From positions 124,001-188,000 of the forward strand of contig NZ_JARGET010000008.1 of the NCBI RefSeq assembly GCF_029210485.1: DNA of 64,000 nt, read 5' to 3'. Of this stretch, positions 7,211 through 14,060 are shown piece after piece. This DNA is from Hoeflea sp. YIM 152468. Its GTDB lineage: Bacteria > Pseudomonadota > Alphaproteobacteria > Rhizobiales > Rhizobiaceae. Position 1 is the first letter of the stretch. Each line of letters starts with the position of its first letter. Position numbers and translations under genes: made by a program. The notes below the pieces were generated by a model. The model was not told where the DNA came from, searched no databases, and saw only the letters and a list, made by a program, of their open reading frames with translations.

Positions 7211-8860
7211 GTGTTTTACGGGTCAGTTCCGCTGCGAGAGGCCGAAGGCACGGTGCTGGCGCATTCGCTGCGAACCGGCAGCCTGCGGCTGAAGAAGGGG
7301 CATGTGCTGACGGCCGGCGATCTCGAGGCAATCGGCCAAGGCGGCATCAGCACGGTCATCGTGGCGCGTCTGGATGATGGCGACGTTGGCGAGGACGCTG
7401 CGGCCGATACCCTGGCGGCGGCCTTCACCGGCGCGCATATCCGCGCGGCCAATGCATCCACCGGCCGCGTTAACCTGTTTGCCACCCAGGCCGGGCTGTT
7501 TTGTCCCGATCGCGGGCTGATCGACGGCTTCAACCGAATAGATCCTGCGATCACCTATGCCTGCCTTGCCGAGCATGTTGCCGTGCAAGCAGGCGAGATG
7601 GTTGCCACCATCAAGATCATTCCGTTGGCTGTTGCCGGTGTGACGTTGGAGCAGGCCGGCAGGGTGATTGCCGACCCCGGCTTTTCGCGGGTCGCGCCGT
7701 TCAAACCGGTGCGCGCCGGGCTGATCGCGACGATGCTGCCGACTCTGAAGACCTCGGTGATGGACAAGACCCGGGAGCGGCTGGCTGTGCGGCTGGCGCC
7801 GAGCGGCTCGAGCCTGGTCGAGGAGAGCCGCGTGGCCCACACGGCCGAAGCGGTTGCCGCCGAGATCGCCCGGATGGCGGCCGGGCTCGAGATGATCATG
7901 GTCTTCGGGGCTTCCGCCGTCACCGATCCCGAGGATGTCATTCCAGCGGCAATCCGCAAGGCCGGCGGGCATGTCGAGCGGGTCGGCATGCCGGTCGATC
8001 CGGGCAATCTGCTGGTGCTGGGGACGGTCGGCGATGTTCCGGTCATTGGCGCGCCAGGCTGTGCCCGCAGCCCCAAGGAGAATGGGTTTGACTGGGTGCT
8101 GGCGCGACTTCTTGCCGGCCAGATGCCGTCAACGGCAGATATCGCAGCAATGGGTGTGGGCGGATTGCTCACGGAAATTGTCACACGGCCGCAATTGCGG
8201 CAGCCCGTCGTAAAATCCAATCCGGACGGGGCGGATTTGAGCGTCGGCATTGTGCTGCTTGCGGCCGGCCGGGCCAGCCGCATGGGCGAGGCGGCGGGGC
8301 ACAAACTGCTGGCGGTGTTTGACGGGGAATTGCTGATCCGCAGGCTGGCACGGATGGCAATGTCGTCAACGGCGCGCCAGACGGTGGTGGTGACCGGATA
8401 CCGGGGCGAGGACATTGCCGCCCAGCTTGACGGGCTTGGCGTGCACCTGGCGCACAACCCGGCGTTCGAAAGCGGCATGGCCTCGTCGCTGAAATGCGGT
8501 CTGGGCGCGCTCGATGAGACCAGCGCCGGTGCGTTGATCCTGCTCGGCGACATGCCGGCTTTGACCGCCGCGCATCTGGACAGGCTGATCGCCCGTTTCG
8601 TCGAGCACCAGGGCAGGGCGATCATTCGCGCCTGCGACGGTGAGCGGCGCGGCAATCCGGTGATCCTGCCGCGGGCGGCCTTTGCCGAGGCGATGGCGCT
8701 GACGGGCGATGTCGGCGCCCGCGCCCTGATCGAAAGCGGTGTCTTTCCGGTTGTCGATGTTGAAATCGGCCCGGCGGCGCGCCTGGATGTCGACACGCCG
8801 GAGGCCGTGCGGGCAGCGGGTGGCGTCACCGAATCGACCGGATCTGCAGATGGACAATGA
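7211..8860 (+). CDS. Molybdopterin-binding / MobA-like nucleotidyltransferase fusion
   Basis: 549-residue two-domain protein. Residues 1 to about 330 resemble the MoeA/MogA-type molybdopterin-binding fold (VPLREAEGTVLAHSLRTG, later VFGASAVTDPEDVIPAAI). Residues about 345-540 are a MobA/MocA-type NTP transferase with the nucleotide loop LLAAGRASRMG (349-359), Lys365 and the metal-site segment LLGDMPALTAAHLDRL. Such fusions are predicted to make the cytidylated (MCD) or related dinucleotide form of the cofactor that molybdenum hydroxylases need. The start is GTG at 7211, four bases after the previous stop; no strong ribosome site is seen, which fits translational coupling. It ends eleven bases inside the following TfoX-like gene. 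Confidence 0.88.
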   Translation: MFYGSVPLREAEGTVLAHSLRTGSLRLKKGHVLTAGDLEAIGQGGISTVIVARLDDGDVGEDAAADTLAAAFTGAHIRAANASTGRVNLFATQAGLFCPDRGLIDGFNRIDPAITYACLAEHVAVQAGEMVATIKIIPLAVAGVTLEQAGRVIADPGFSRVAPFKPVRAGLIATMLPTLKTSVMDKTRERLAVRLAPSGSSLVEESRVAHTAEAVAAEIARMAAGLEMIMVFGASAVTDPEDVIPAAIRKAGGHVERVGMPVDPGNLLVLGTVGDVPVIGAPGCARSPKENGFDWVLARLLAGQMPSTADIAAMGVGGLLTEIVTRPQLRQPVVKSNPDGADLSVGIVLLAAGRASRMGEAAGHKLLAVFDGELLIRRLARMAMSSTARQTVVVTGYRGEDIAAQLDGLGVHLAHNPAFESGMASSLKCGLGALDETSAGALILLGDMPALTAAHLDRLIARFVEHQGRAIIRACDGERRGNPVILPRAAFAEAMALTGDVGARALIESGVFPVVDVEIGPAARLDVDTPEAVRAAGGVTESTGSADGQ

Positions 8861-9167
8861 CCGCATCCGCGAGATGTTTGCGAGCCTGGGCGAGGTGACG
8901 ATCAGGCGCATGTTCGGCGGCAAGGGCATCTATCATCAGGGCAAGATCCTGGCGCTGGAAGTCAGCGGCGAAATCCTGCTCAAGGCCGATGCGGAAACCG
9001 CGCCTGAATTTGCCGGTGCGGGCGCCAGCCAGTGGAGCTATGACGGCAAAACCAAGCCGGTGGCAATGCCGTACTGGTCAATTCCCGATGCGGCGCTGGA
9101 TGACCCCGAGGATCTGGCCAGATGGGTGGGCCTTGCCTGGGCCGCGGCGTTGCGGGCGAAGACATAG
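8850..9167 (+). CDS. TfoX/Sxy N-terminal domain protein
   Basis: 105-residue protein with only the TfoX N-terminal domain. It opens MDNDRIREMFASLGEV, with the typical IRRMFGGKGIYHQGKILALE, and later FAGAGASQWSYDGKTKPVAM and MPYWSIPDAALDDPEDLARW. Full-length TfoX/Sxy regulates competence in gammaproteobacteria; stand-alone N-terminal domains are common in Rhizobiales and their role is unknown. ATG 8850 lies inside the end of the previous gene (11-base overlap), and the reading frame is open further upstream only as an out-of-frame shadow of that gene. It is the last gene of the rightward maturation cluster, but no functional link to it is obvious. Confidence 0.85.
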   Translation: MDNDRIREMFASLGEVTIRRMFGGKGIYHQGKILALEVSGEILLKADAETAPEFAGAGASQWSYDGKTKPVAMPYWSIPDAALDDPEDLARWVGLAWAAALRAKT

Positions 9168-9218
9168 CAGGCTGCAGACCTGCACTTGAGCGGCTCACAC
9201 AAAAAGAGAGGATCACAC

Positions 9219-9249
9219 AAAAAAGCCGCCGGCGCGAAAGCCAGCGGCT
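9219..9249 (-). terminator. Rho-independent terminator of the RhlE helicase gene
   Basis: On the minus strand a GCCGCTGGC / GCCGGCGGC stem (nine pairs, one of them G-U) with a six-base loop is followed by six T. It lies about 30 bases after the helicase stop codon at 9278. Confidence 0.75.
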
Positions 9250-9277
9250 GTGGTCCTGTGCAAGCCTGTCGGGGTGA

Positions 9278-10840
9278 TCAGTACTTGCCGGCAATCATCA
9301 TGAATGCCGGGATCTCGTCGCCAAACCCGACCGGTGTCGGCTCGCGGTCATCATTGTCGCGGCCACCGCGGCGGTTGCGATTGCGGCTGCGATCATCATT
9401 GGCATTGGCATTAGCATTGGCATTGGCATTGGCCGGTTCGGGTGTCCGCTGCGGCGCGGGACGGCGTTGACGGTCCTGGCGTTGCCGAGGTGCTTCAGGT
9501 TCGTGGTGCGGCGCGTCCTTGGAGACGGCCTCGACGATTTCGGCGGGCTGCTGCACCGCTTCGACCTCAGCTTCCGCAGCTTCGACCGGCGCCGGCTTTT
9601 CGTCGTTGCTGCGCTTCTCGCCACGTCCGGAACGGCGCGCAGTCCCCTTGCTGTCGCTGCGGCGGCCACGCGCCGGCTTCTCGTCAGCTTCGTCGGAAGA
9701 CGACTGCAGGGCGTCCTTGCCATCAAGCCACTCGATGTCGCGGTCAATCAGCTTGGTGATCGCGTCGACATATTTGGCGTCCTTGCGCGAGACCAGTGTA
9801 AAGGCTGCGCCGGCACGACCGGCCCGACCGGTGCGGCCGATGCGATGGACATAGTCTTCGGCGTGGATCGGCACGTCAAAATTGAAGACGTGGCTGACAG
9901 CGGGTATATCCAGGCCGCGGGCGGCGACATCGGAGGCGACAAGCAACGAGATCTCGTTGTCCTTGAAGCCCTGAAGCATGTTGGTGCGTGAGCGCTGATC
10001 CATGTCGCCATGCAAAGCGCCGACCGAAAAGCCGTGTTTTTGCAGCGATTTGAAAAGATCAGCCACGTCTTTCTTGCGATTGCAGAAAATGATGGCGTTG
10101 GTCAGTTCGCTCTGGCTGCGGATCAACTCGCGCAGGCGTTCGCGCTTTTCGAAATCCTTGCCGCCGCAGGCAACCAGGCGCTGTTCAACCGTGGCGGCTG
10201 TGGACGAGGGCGGCGCCACTTCGATGCGGGCGGGATTTTGCAGGAACTTGTCAGCCAGCTTCTGAATCTCTGGCGGCATGGTGGCCGAGAAAAACAAGGT
10301 CTGACGGGTGAACGGAATGAATTTGACGATGCGCTCGATGTCGGGAATGAAGCCCATGTCGAGCATTCTGTCGGCTTCGTCGATGACGAGAACTTCCACG
10401 CCGGTCATCAACAGCTTGCCGCGTTCGGTATGATCGAGCAGCCGGCCCGGTGTGGCGATCAGCACGTCTGCGCCACGCTCCAGCTTGCGGTCCTGTTCGT
10501 CAAAGGAGACGCCGCCGATCAGCAACACGATGTTGAGGCGATGGTTCTTGCCGTATTTCTCGAAATTCTCATGCACCTGTGCGGCGAGTTCGCGCGTCGG
10601 TTCGAGGATCAGTGTCCGCGGCATACGCGCCCTGGCACGGCCTCTTTCCAGCATCGTCAGCATCGGCAGCACGAAGCCGGCAGTCTTGCCGGTTCCGGTC
10701 TGGGCGATGCCCAGAATGTCGCGCCTCTCCAGAGCCGGCGGAATAGCGCCTTCCTGAATCGGGGTGGGCGTCGTGTAGCCAGCGTCAGTGACGGCGGACA
10801 ATACTTTTTGGCTTAAGCCAAGATCAGCAAAAGTGGTCAA
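9278..10840 (-). CDS. rhlE: DEAD-box RNA helicase, RhlE type
   Basis: 520-residue ATP-dependent RNA helicase. Numbered from TTG 10840: Q motif GYTTPTPIQ (21-29), Walker A AQTGTGKT (46-53), PTRELA, TPGRLLDH, DEAD box at 154-157, SAT (185-187), then the C-terminal RecA domain with HGDMDQRSR, VASDVAARGLDIP and HRIGRTGRAG. The core ends near residue 380. About 140 residues follow of basic and acidic low complexity (RNA-binding-type tail), including six Asn-Ala repeats and the SRNRNRRGGRDND block. The start is uncertain: homology begins at LTTFADLGLSQKV, so TTG 10840 is preferred, but the frame stays open to an ATG at 10942. Expected role: ribosome assembly, RNA turnover and cold adaptation. Confidence 0.92.
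   Translation of the reverse strand: MTTFADLGLSQKVLSAVTDAGYTTPTPIQEGAIPPALERRDILGIAQTGTGKTAGFVLPMLTMLERGRARARMPRTLILEPTRELAAQVHENFEKYGKNHRLNIVLLIGGVSFDEQDRKLERGADVLIATPGRLLDHTERGKLLMTGVEVLVIDEADRMLDMGFIPDIERIVKFIPFTRQTLFFSATMPPEIQKLADKFLQNPARIEVAPPSSTAATVEQRLVACGGKDFEKRERLRELIRSQSELTNAIIFCNRKKDVADLFKSLQKHGFSVGALHGDMDQRSRTNMLQGFKDNEISLLVASDVAARGLDIPAVSHVFNFDVPIHAEDYVHRIGRTGRAGRAGAAFTLVSRKDAKYVDAITKLIDRDIEWLDGKDALQSSSDEADEKPARGRRSDSKGTARRSGRGEKRSNDEKPAPVEAAEAEVEAVQQPAEIVEAVSKDAPHHEPEAPRQRQDRQRRPAPQRTPEPANANANANANANDDRSRNRNRRGGRDNDDREPTPVGFGDEIPAFMMIAGKY
9398..9433. repeat. Six-unit GGCATT hexanucleotide tandem repeat inside rhlE
   Basis: Six consecutive copies of a six-base unit (ATTGGC on the plus strand; one copy reads ATTAGC), encoding (Asn-Ala)6 in the helicase tail on the minus strand. 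Because the unit is six bases long, changes in copy number would keep the reading frame. Confidence 0.9.
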
Positions 10841-11188
10841 TTGGGAGCGTTTTCCGTTTCGGAGTGTGCGGCAAAACACAGGAGAGCGATGAGATCGCAG
10901 GTCCTGCCCGTTTCGATTAATCGTTACCGCTGCCTGAGTCAAGAAAAAGCCCGAAATTTGGCCTTTAGCGGTTGCATTTCCTTCTGTTCCTGAAGAATCT
11001 CAGATCACTGAGCAGCCTGAACCTTCGATCCCAAGGCGCCGCATCCAGTTGATTGTCACGCCATCTGTCGCGTTATTGCTGGGACTTGCACTATCCTTGA
11101 CGGGATTGGCCGCAAGACAGATGACGGCCGCATCATTGGCAGTCGGCAGCCTGGCTTTCGGCCTGGGTGGCGTGCGGCGTGCGCCTGT
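10841..11188. other. Intergenic stretch without a supported gene
   Basis: Lies between rhlE and the M23 peptidase gene, both leftward. It must hold the rhlE promoter and the M23 transcript end, but I see no convincing -35/-10 pair and no hairpin followed by T residues. A rightward TTG-initiated reading frame from 11049 would give a short hydrophobic peptide that overlaps the end of the M23 gene. Its rare codons and lack of a ribosome site argue against it. Confidence 0.5.
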
Positions 11189-12493
11189 CTACCGGTTTGC
11201 AACCAGCAACGTCTTGAGTTTTTTTGCGGCTTTGAGAAAGCGCATGGCGTCGATCGGAGTGCCGTTGCGGCGCACTTCATAGTGCAGATGAGGTCCGGTC
11301 GAGCGACCGGTTGATCCGGATTTGCCGATGCGCGCGCCCATGATCACGTGGTCGCCTTCCCGCACTTCGATGGCTGAAAGGTGAGCGTAGCGGGTGGTCA
11401 GGCCATTGCCGTGGTCGATCTCGATCATCTTGCCATATCCGCCATTGCGCCCAGCATGAATGACGATACCGGTCCCGGTGCTGAAGATCGGGGTGCCGGT
11501 TGGCGCCCGGAAATCGATGCCGCTATGAAAGGCCAGGCGGCCGACAAACGGATCGCGGCGATTGCCGAAACGTGAGGTGATCTCGCGTCCCGGCGCCGGA
11601 TAGCCGACCGGCAGTTTGCTGGCGTGACGCCGCACTGCATCGAGTCGGCCAAGCGCCTGGTCGAGATCATCCATCGTTGCATCAAAGGCGTTGGGGTCAT
11701 TGGGGCGCACGAAGGGTCCGCCCACAGCGGTGTCGTCGAATGCCGGCATCGGCAAGCCTGTTGTCTTGATGATCTCGTCGATTTCAGAGGCGGTCTCGAA
11801 GGCGTCGATTGCCAGCGCCTGCATCTTCTCGATCTGCTCGCGTTCGATGGACTTGAGCGACAGGGTGACACTGGAGAAAATCCGGTCCGCCCGCTCTCCG
11901 ACCGATTCCCGCTCGACAGCGCCGATGCCGGAGGTGAAGGCGAGAGGATTCATATGAGCCTGCGCCGGGTCGGTGAGAATCGTCGCCCGGGTCGCAAGTG
12001 CGGCAAGACGCTGTGTCTTGGCAGCGGCGGTGGCCAGAGCAGCATGTTTCTTCGGGTTTTCGGTGGGAACCGGGATCGGGCCGGGCGCAGCACCGGCGCG
12101 GTCGAGCAACGGTCCCAGTTTTCCTTGACGATTTGTCAGAGCGTTCTGCCGGGCGATAAGCTCGGCGACTTTCTCCTCCATCAATTGCTGGTCGAGCAAT
12201 TGCCGGCTGGTGACCCGGTCGACCTGGGAGCGCAAAGCAGCGATCCGGTCCTCGTAAGCGTGCTGCATGCGGGCCTGGCGCGCCATTGATGCCCCGATAA
12301 GGTCGTCGCGCAGCACCAGATAGGACGTCGCGCCGAGATACCCGATCGCCATGACCCCCAGAAATGACATCAACAGACCGGCAATCCACGGACGAATGGT
12401 CACGTGACGGATGCTTTCGCCGCTGGCGAGTATGATTGTGTGCGAATGTTTTGGCTTTTTGCCAAAAACACGGCTGTCCTGCCTCTGCGACAC
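11189..12493 (-). CDS. Membrane-anchored M23 family metallopeptidase
   Basis: 434-residue peptidoglycan endopeptidase-type protein. A basic cytoplasmic N-terminus is followed by one membrane segment (about 34-62), a long helical, probably coiled-coil region (about 70-245) and a C-terminal M23 (LytM) domain from about 300. Zinc-site residues are present: HSGID with His323 and Asp327, and GPHLHYE with His402/His404, plus His371 in TTRYAHLS. It is therefore likely catalytically active on cell-wall peptide cross-links, unlike degenerate EnvC/NlpD-type activators. The topology, with a coiled coil between membrane anchor and peptidase, resembles cell-elongation or division hydrolases. Transcribed leftward from its own upstream region (12494-12602). 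Confidence 0.92.
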   Translation of the reverse strand: MSQRQDSRVFGKKPKHSHTIILASGESIRHVTIRPWIAGLLMSFLGVMAIGYLGATSYLVLRDDLIGASMARQARMQHAYEDRIAALRSQVDRVTSRQLLDQQLMEEKVAELIARQNALTNRQGKLGPLLDRAGAAPGPIPVPTENPKKHAALATAAAKTQRLAALATRATILTDPAQAHMNPLAFTSGIGAVERESVGERADRIFSSVTLSLKSIEREQIEKMQALAIDAFETASEIDEIIKTTGLPMPAFDDTAVGGPFVRPNDPNAFDATMDDLDQALGRLDAVRRHASKLPVGYPAPGREITSRFGNRRDPFVGRLAFHSGIDFRAPTGTPIFSTGTGIVIHAGRNGGYGKMIEIDHGNGLTTRYAHLSAIEVREGDHVIMGARIGKSGSTGRSTGPHLHYEVRRNGTPIDAMRFLKAAKKLKTLLVANR

Positions 12494-12602
12494 TCGGTAA
12501 TCCTCGTGGGAACGGGTTGCCGTTACTTGTTCAAGCGGGATTACACAGTGTTAAGGTTAACAAATATTTGAGCCCGCGCATTTCGGGGGCAATTGAGCGG
12601 TC

Positions 12603-13469
12603 TCAGGACATGTTCTGGCTGCTCAAGGCGCGGTAAAATGTCGGCGTCAGCCCGGCGGCGGCGCGGGCGAGGTCATTGAAGGGCGGTTTGAGGCCGCCTC
12701 GGAAATTGGCCCGTACGAGCAGTCTGAAAACCTCCGCCGGGTCCTTGCCCTGGCGGGCACAGATGAACCGGAACCATTTGGCGCCGATTGCGACATGTTT
12801 CTTCTCATCCTCGTAGATCACCTCGAGTACGGCAGCGGTCTCCTCGTCGCCGACCTCCCGCATTTTGATCAGCAACGACGGGGTCACGTCCAGCCCCCTG
12901 GCTTCGAGGATCAGCGGCACGACCGCCAACCTTGCGGTCAGGTCATTGCGGGTGTCGTGGGCGGCTTGCCACAGCCCGTCATGGGCGGGGAGATCGCCAT
13001 AATCCGCGCCCAGGGCATGAAGGCGTTGTCGCACCAGTTTGAAATGCTTGGCTTCTTCGAAGGCGACCTGCATCCATCCGTCAAAGAAACTCTGCGGCAT
13101 CGGGGCGGTGGCGAAACGGGCGACAATGTCGAGCGCCAGATCCATCGCATTGAGTTCGATATGAGCGATGGCATGCAGCAGTGCGATACGTCCGCGCTGC
13201 GAGTGGAGCGAGCGGCGCTTGACTTGCGTCGGCGGCACCAGGTCGGGCCTGTCCGGCCGCCCCGGACGAACAGGTGCAAGACTGTCGAGCGGCGAGCGCA
13301 ACGACAGGCGGCGGTTGTGCCATCGCCGGGCCACTTCCTGGGTGAGGGCTGTCTTGTCGTCCAGATCCCGGGCCCGAATGGCTCGGGCTGCACCATCGCG
13401 CAGTGACCGTAATGGCTGGTCGGGAGTCAGAGCGTCCGACTCCGCCTGGTGCGGCAGATTGAGCGTCAC
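12603..13469 (-). CDS. DUF455 ferritin-like protein
   Basis: 288-residue DUF455 family protein with a ferritin-like di-iron helical core. Carboxylate/His ligand motifs are visible in order: HIELNAMDLALD, FEEAKHFKLV, EARGLDVTP and YEDEKKHVAIGAKWF. The biochemical role of the family is not established; it is sometimes compared with tRNA-hydroxylating MiaE on structural grounds. The start is GTG at 13469, which overlaps the stop of bcp as GTGA (13466-13469), so expression is probably coupled to that peroxiredoxin gene. Pairing of a di-iron protein with a peroxidase suggests an oxidative-stress or metal-related context (inference). Confidence 0.85.
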   Translation of the reverse strand: MTLNLPHQAESDALTPDQPLRSLRDGAARAIRARDLDDKTALTQEVARRWHNRRLSLRSPLDSLAPVRPGRPDRPDLVPPTQVKRRSLHSQRGRIALLHAIAHIELNAMDLALDIVARFATAPMPQSFFDGWMQVAFEEAKHFKLVRQRLHALGADYGDLPAHDGLWQAAHDTRNDLTARLAVVPLILEARGLDVTPSLLIKMREVGDEETAAVLEVIYEDEKKHVAIGAKWFRFICARQGKDPAEVFRLLVRANFRGGLKPPFNDLARAAAGLTPTFYRALSSQNMS

Positions 13470-13933
13470 AGCGACCGCACCGCCTCCAGCACTGTCTGCG
13501 CATGCCCCTTGGGCTTCACCCTGCGCCAGATGCGGGCGATGGTGCCATCGGAGTCAATCAGGAAGGTGGAGCGCTCGACACCCATATAGGTCCGCCCATA
13601 CATGCTTTTCTCCTTCCACACCCCATAGGCCTGGAGCACTGATTTGTCAGTGTCAGACGCAAGGATGATGCCGAGATCATGTTTGGCGATGAATTTGTCG
13701 TGGGCTTTCACCGGGTCAGGCGACATGCCGACAACGATAGCCCCGGCGTCGTCGAATTCGGCTGCAAGAGCCGTAAAGTCGACTGCCTGGATTGTGCAGC
13801 CGCTGGTGTCGTCCTTGGGGTAGAAATAAAGCACGACCTTCTTGCCGGAAAGATCCTTCATCGACACGTTTCCGCCGCCATCGCGTGGCAAATCGAAGTC
13901 CGGAGCCCGCATACCTTCGTCAAGTTCGCTCAT
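13466..13933 (-). CDS. bcp: Thioredoxin-dependent peroxiredoxin, Bcp/PrxQ type
   Basis: 155-residue Bcp/PrxQ peroxiredoxin that reduces hydrogen peroxide and organic hydroperoxides in the cytoplasm. The active-site block YPKDDTSGCTIQA places the peroxidatic cysteine at residue 46, with the family Thr (PKDDT) and the Arg in GVERSTFLID. The resolving cysteine found five residues later in E. coli Bcp is a Val here, and no other cysteine exists in the protein. It therefore must work as a 1-Cys type, needing an external thiol. It is first in a two-gene leftward operon with the DUF455 gene and diverges from the AsmA-like gene across a 127-base gap with an AT-rich TATATATA stretch at about 13,990. 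Confidence 0.93.
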   Translation of the reverse strand: MSELDEGMRAPDFDLPRDGGGNVSMKDLSGKKVVLYFYPKDDTSGCTIQAVDFTALAAEFDDAGAIVVGMSPDPVKAHDKFIAKHDLGIILASDTDKSVLQAYGVWKEKSMYGRTYMGVERSTFLIDSDGTIARIWRRVKPKGHAQTVLEAVRSL

Positions 13934-14060
13934 TGGGGAAGCCTTTCATCGCATTGATGGAATGTTTTACATGTGACCCTGTCGTCCGCCGATATATATA
14001 GCTGAGCCCGACAGTCCACCAGAATCACTGACAAATCCGAAAGTTGACACCTCACCGCCG

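Noticed and set aside
7555-8829. Leftward 424-codon open frame opposite the molybdopterin/NTP-transferase fusion
   Set aside because: Ser/Ala/Thr/Pro-rich shadow without motifs; the sense strand carries two recognisable domains.
9398-9433. Possible CRISPR or phase-variable repeat
   Set aside because: The repeat is a six-base coding repeat with no spacers; it cannot shift the reading frame.
11049-11282. Small rightward hydrophobic peptide between rhlE and the M23 gene
   Set aside because: TTG start, no ribosome site, rare TTA/CTA codons and an overlap with the end of the M23 gene.
13980-14000. TATATATA stretch as a bcp or AsmA-gene -10 element
   Set aside because: No -35 element at an acceptable distance on either strand, so I did not annotate a promoter.
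14044-14049. TTGACA just before the AsmA-like gene as a -35 element
   Set aside because: The matching -10 would fall inside the coding region, after the chosen start codon.
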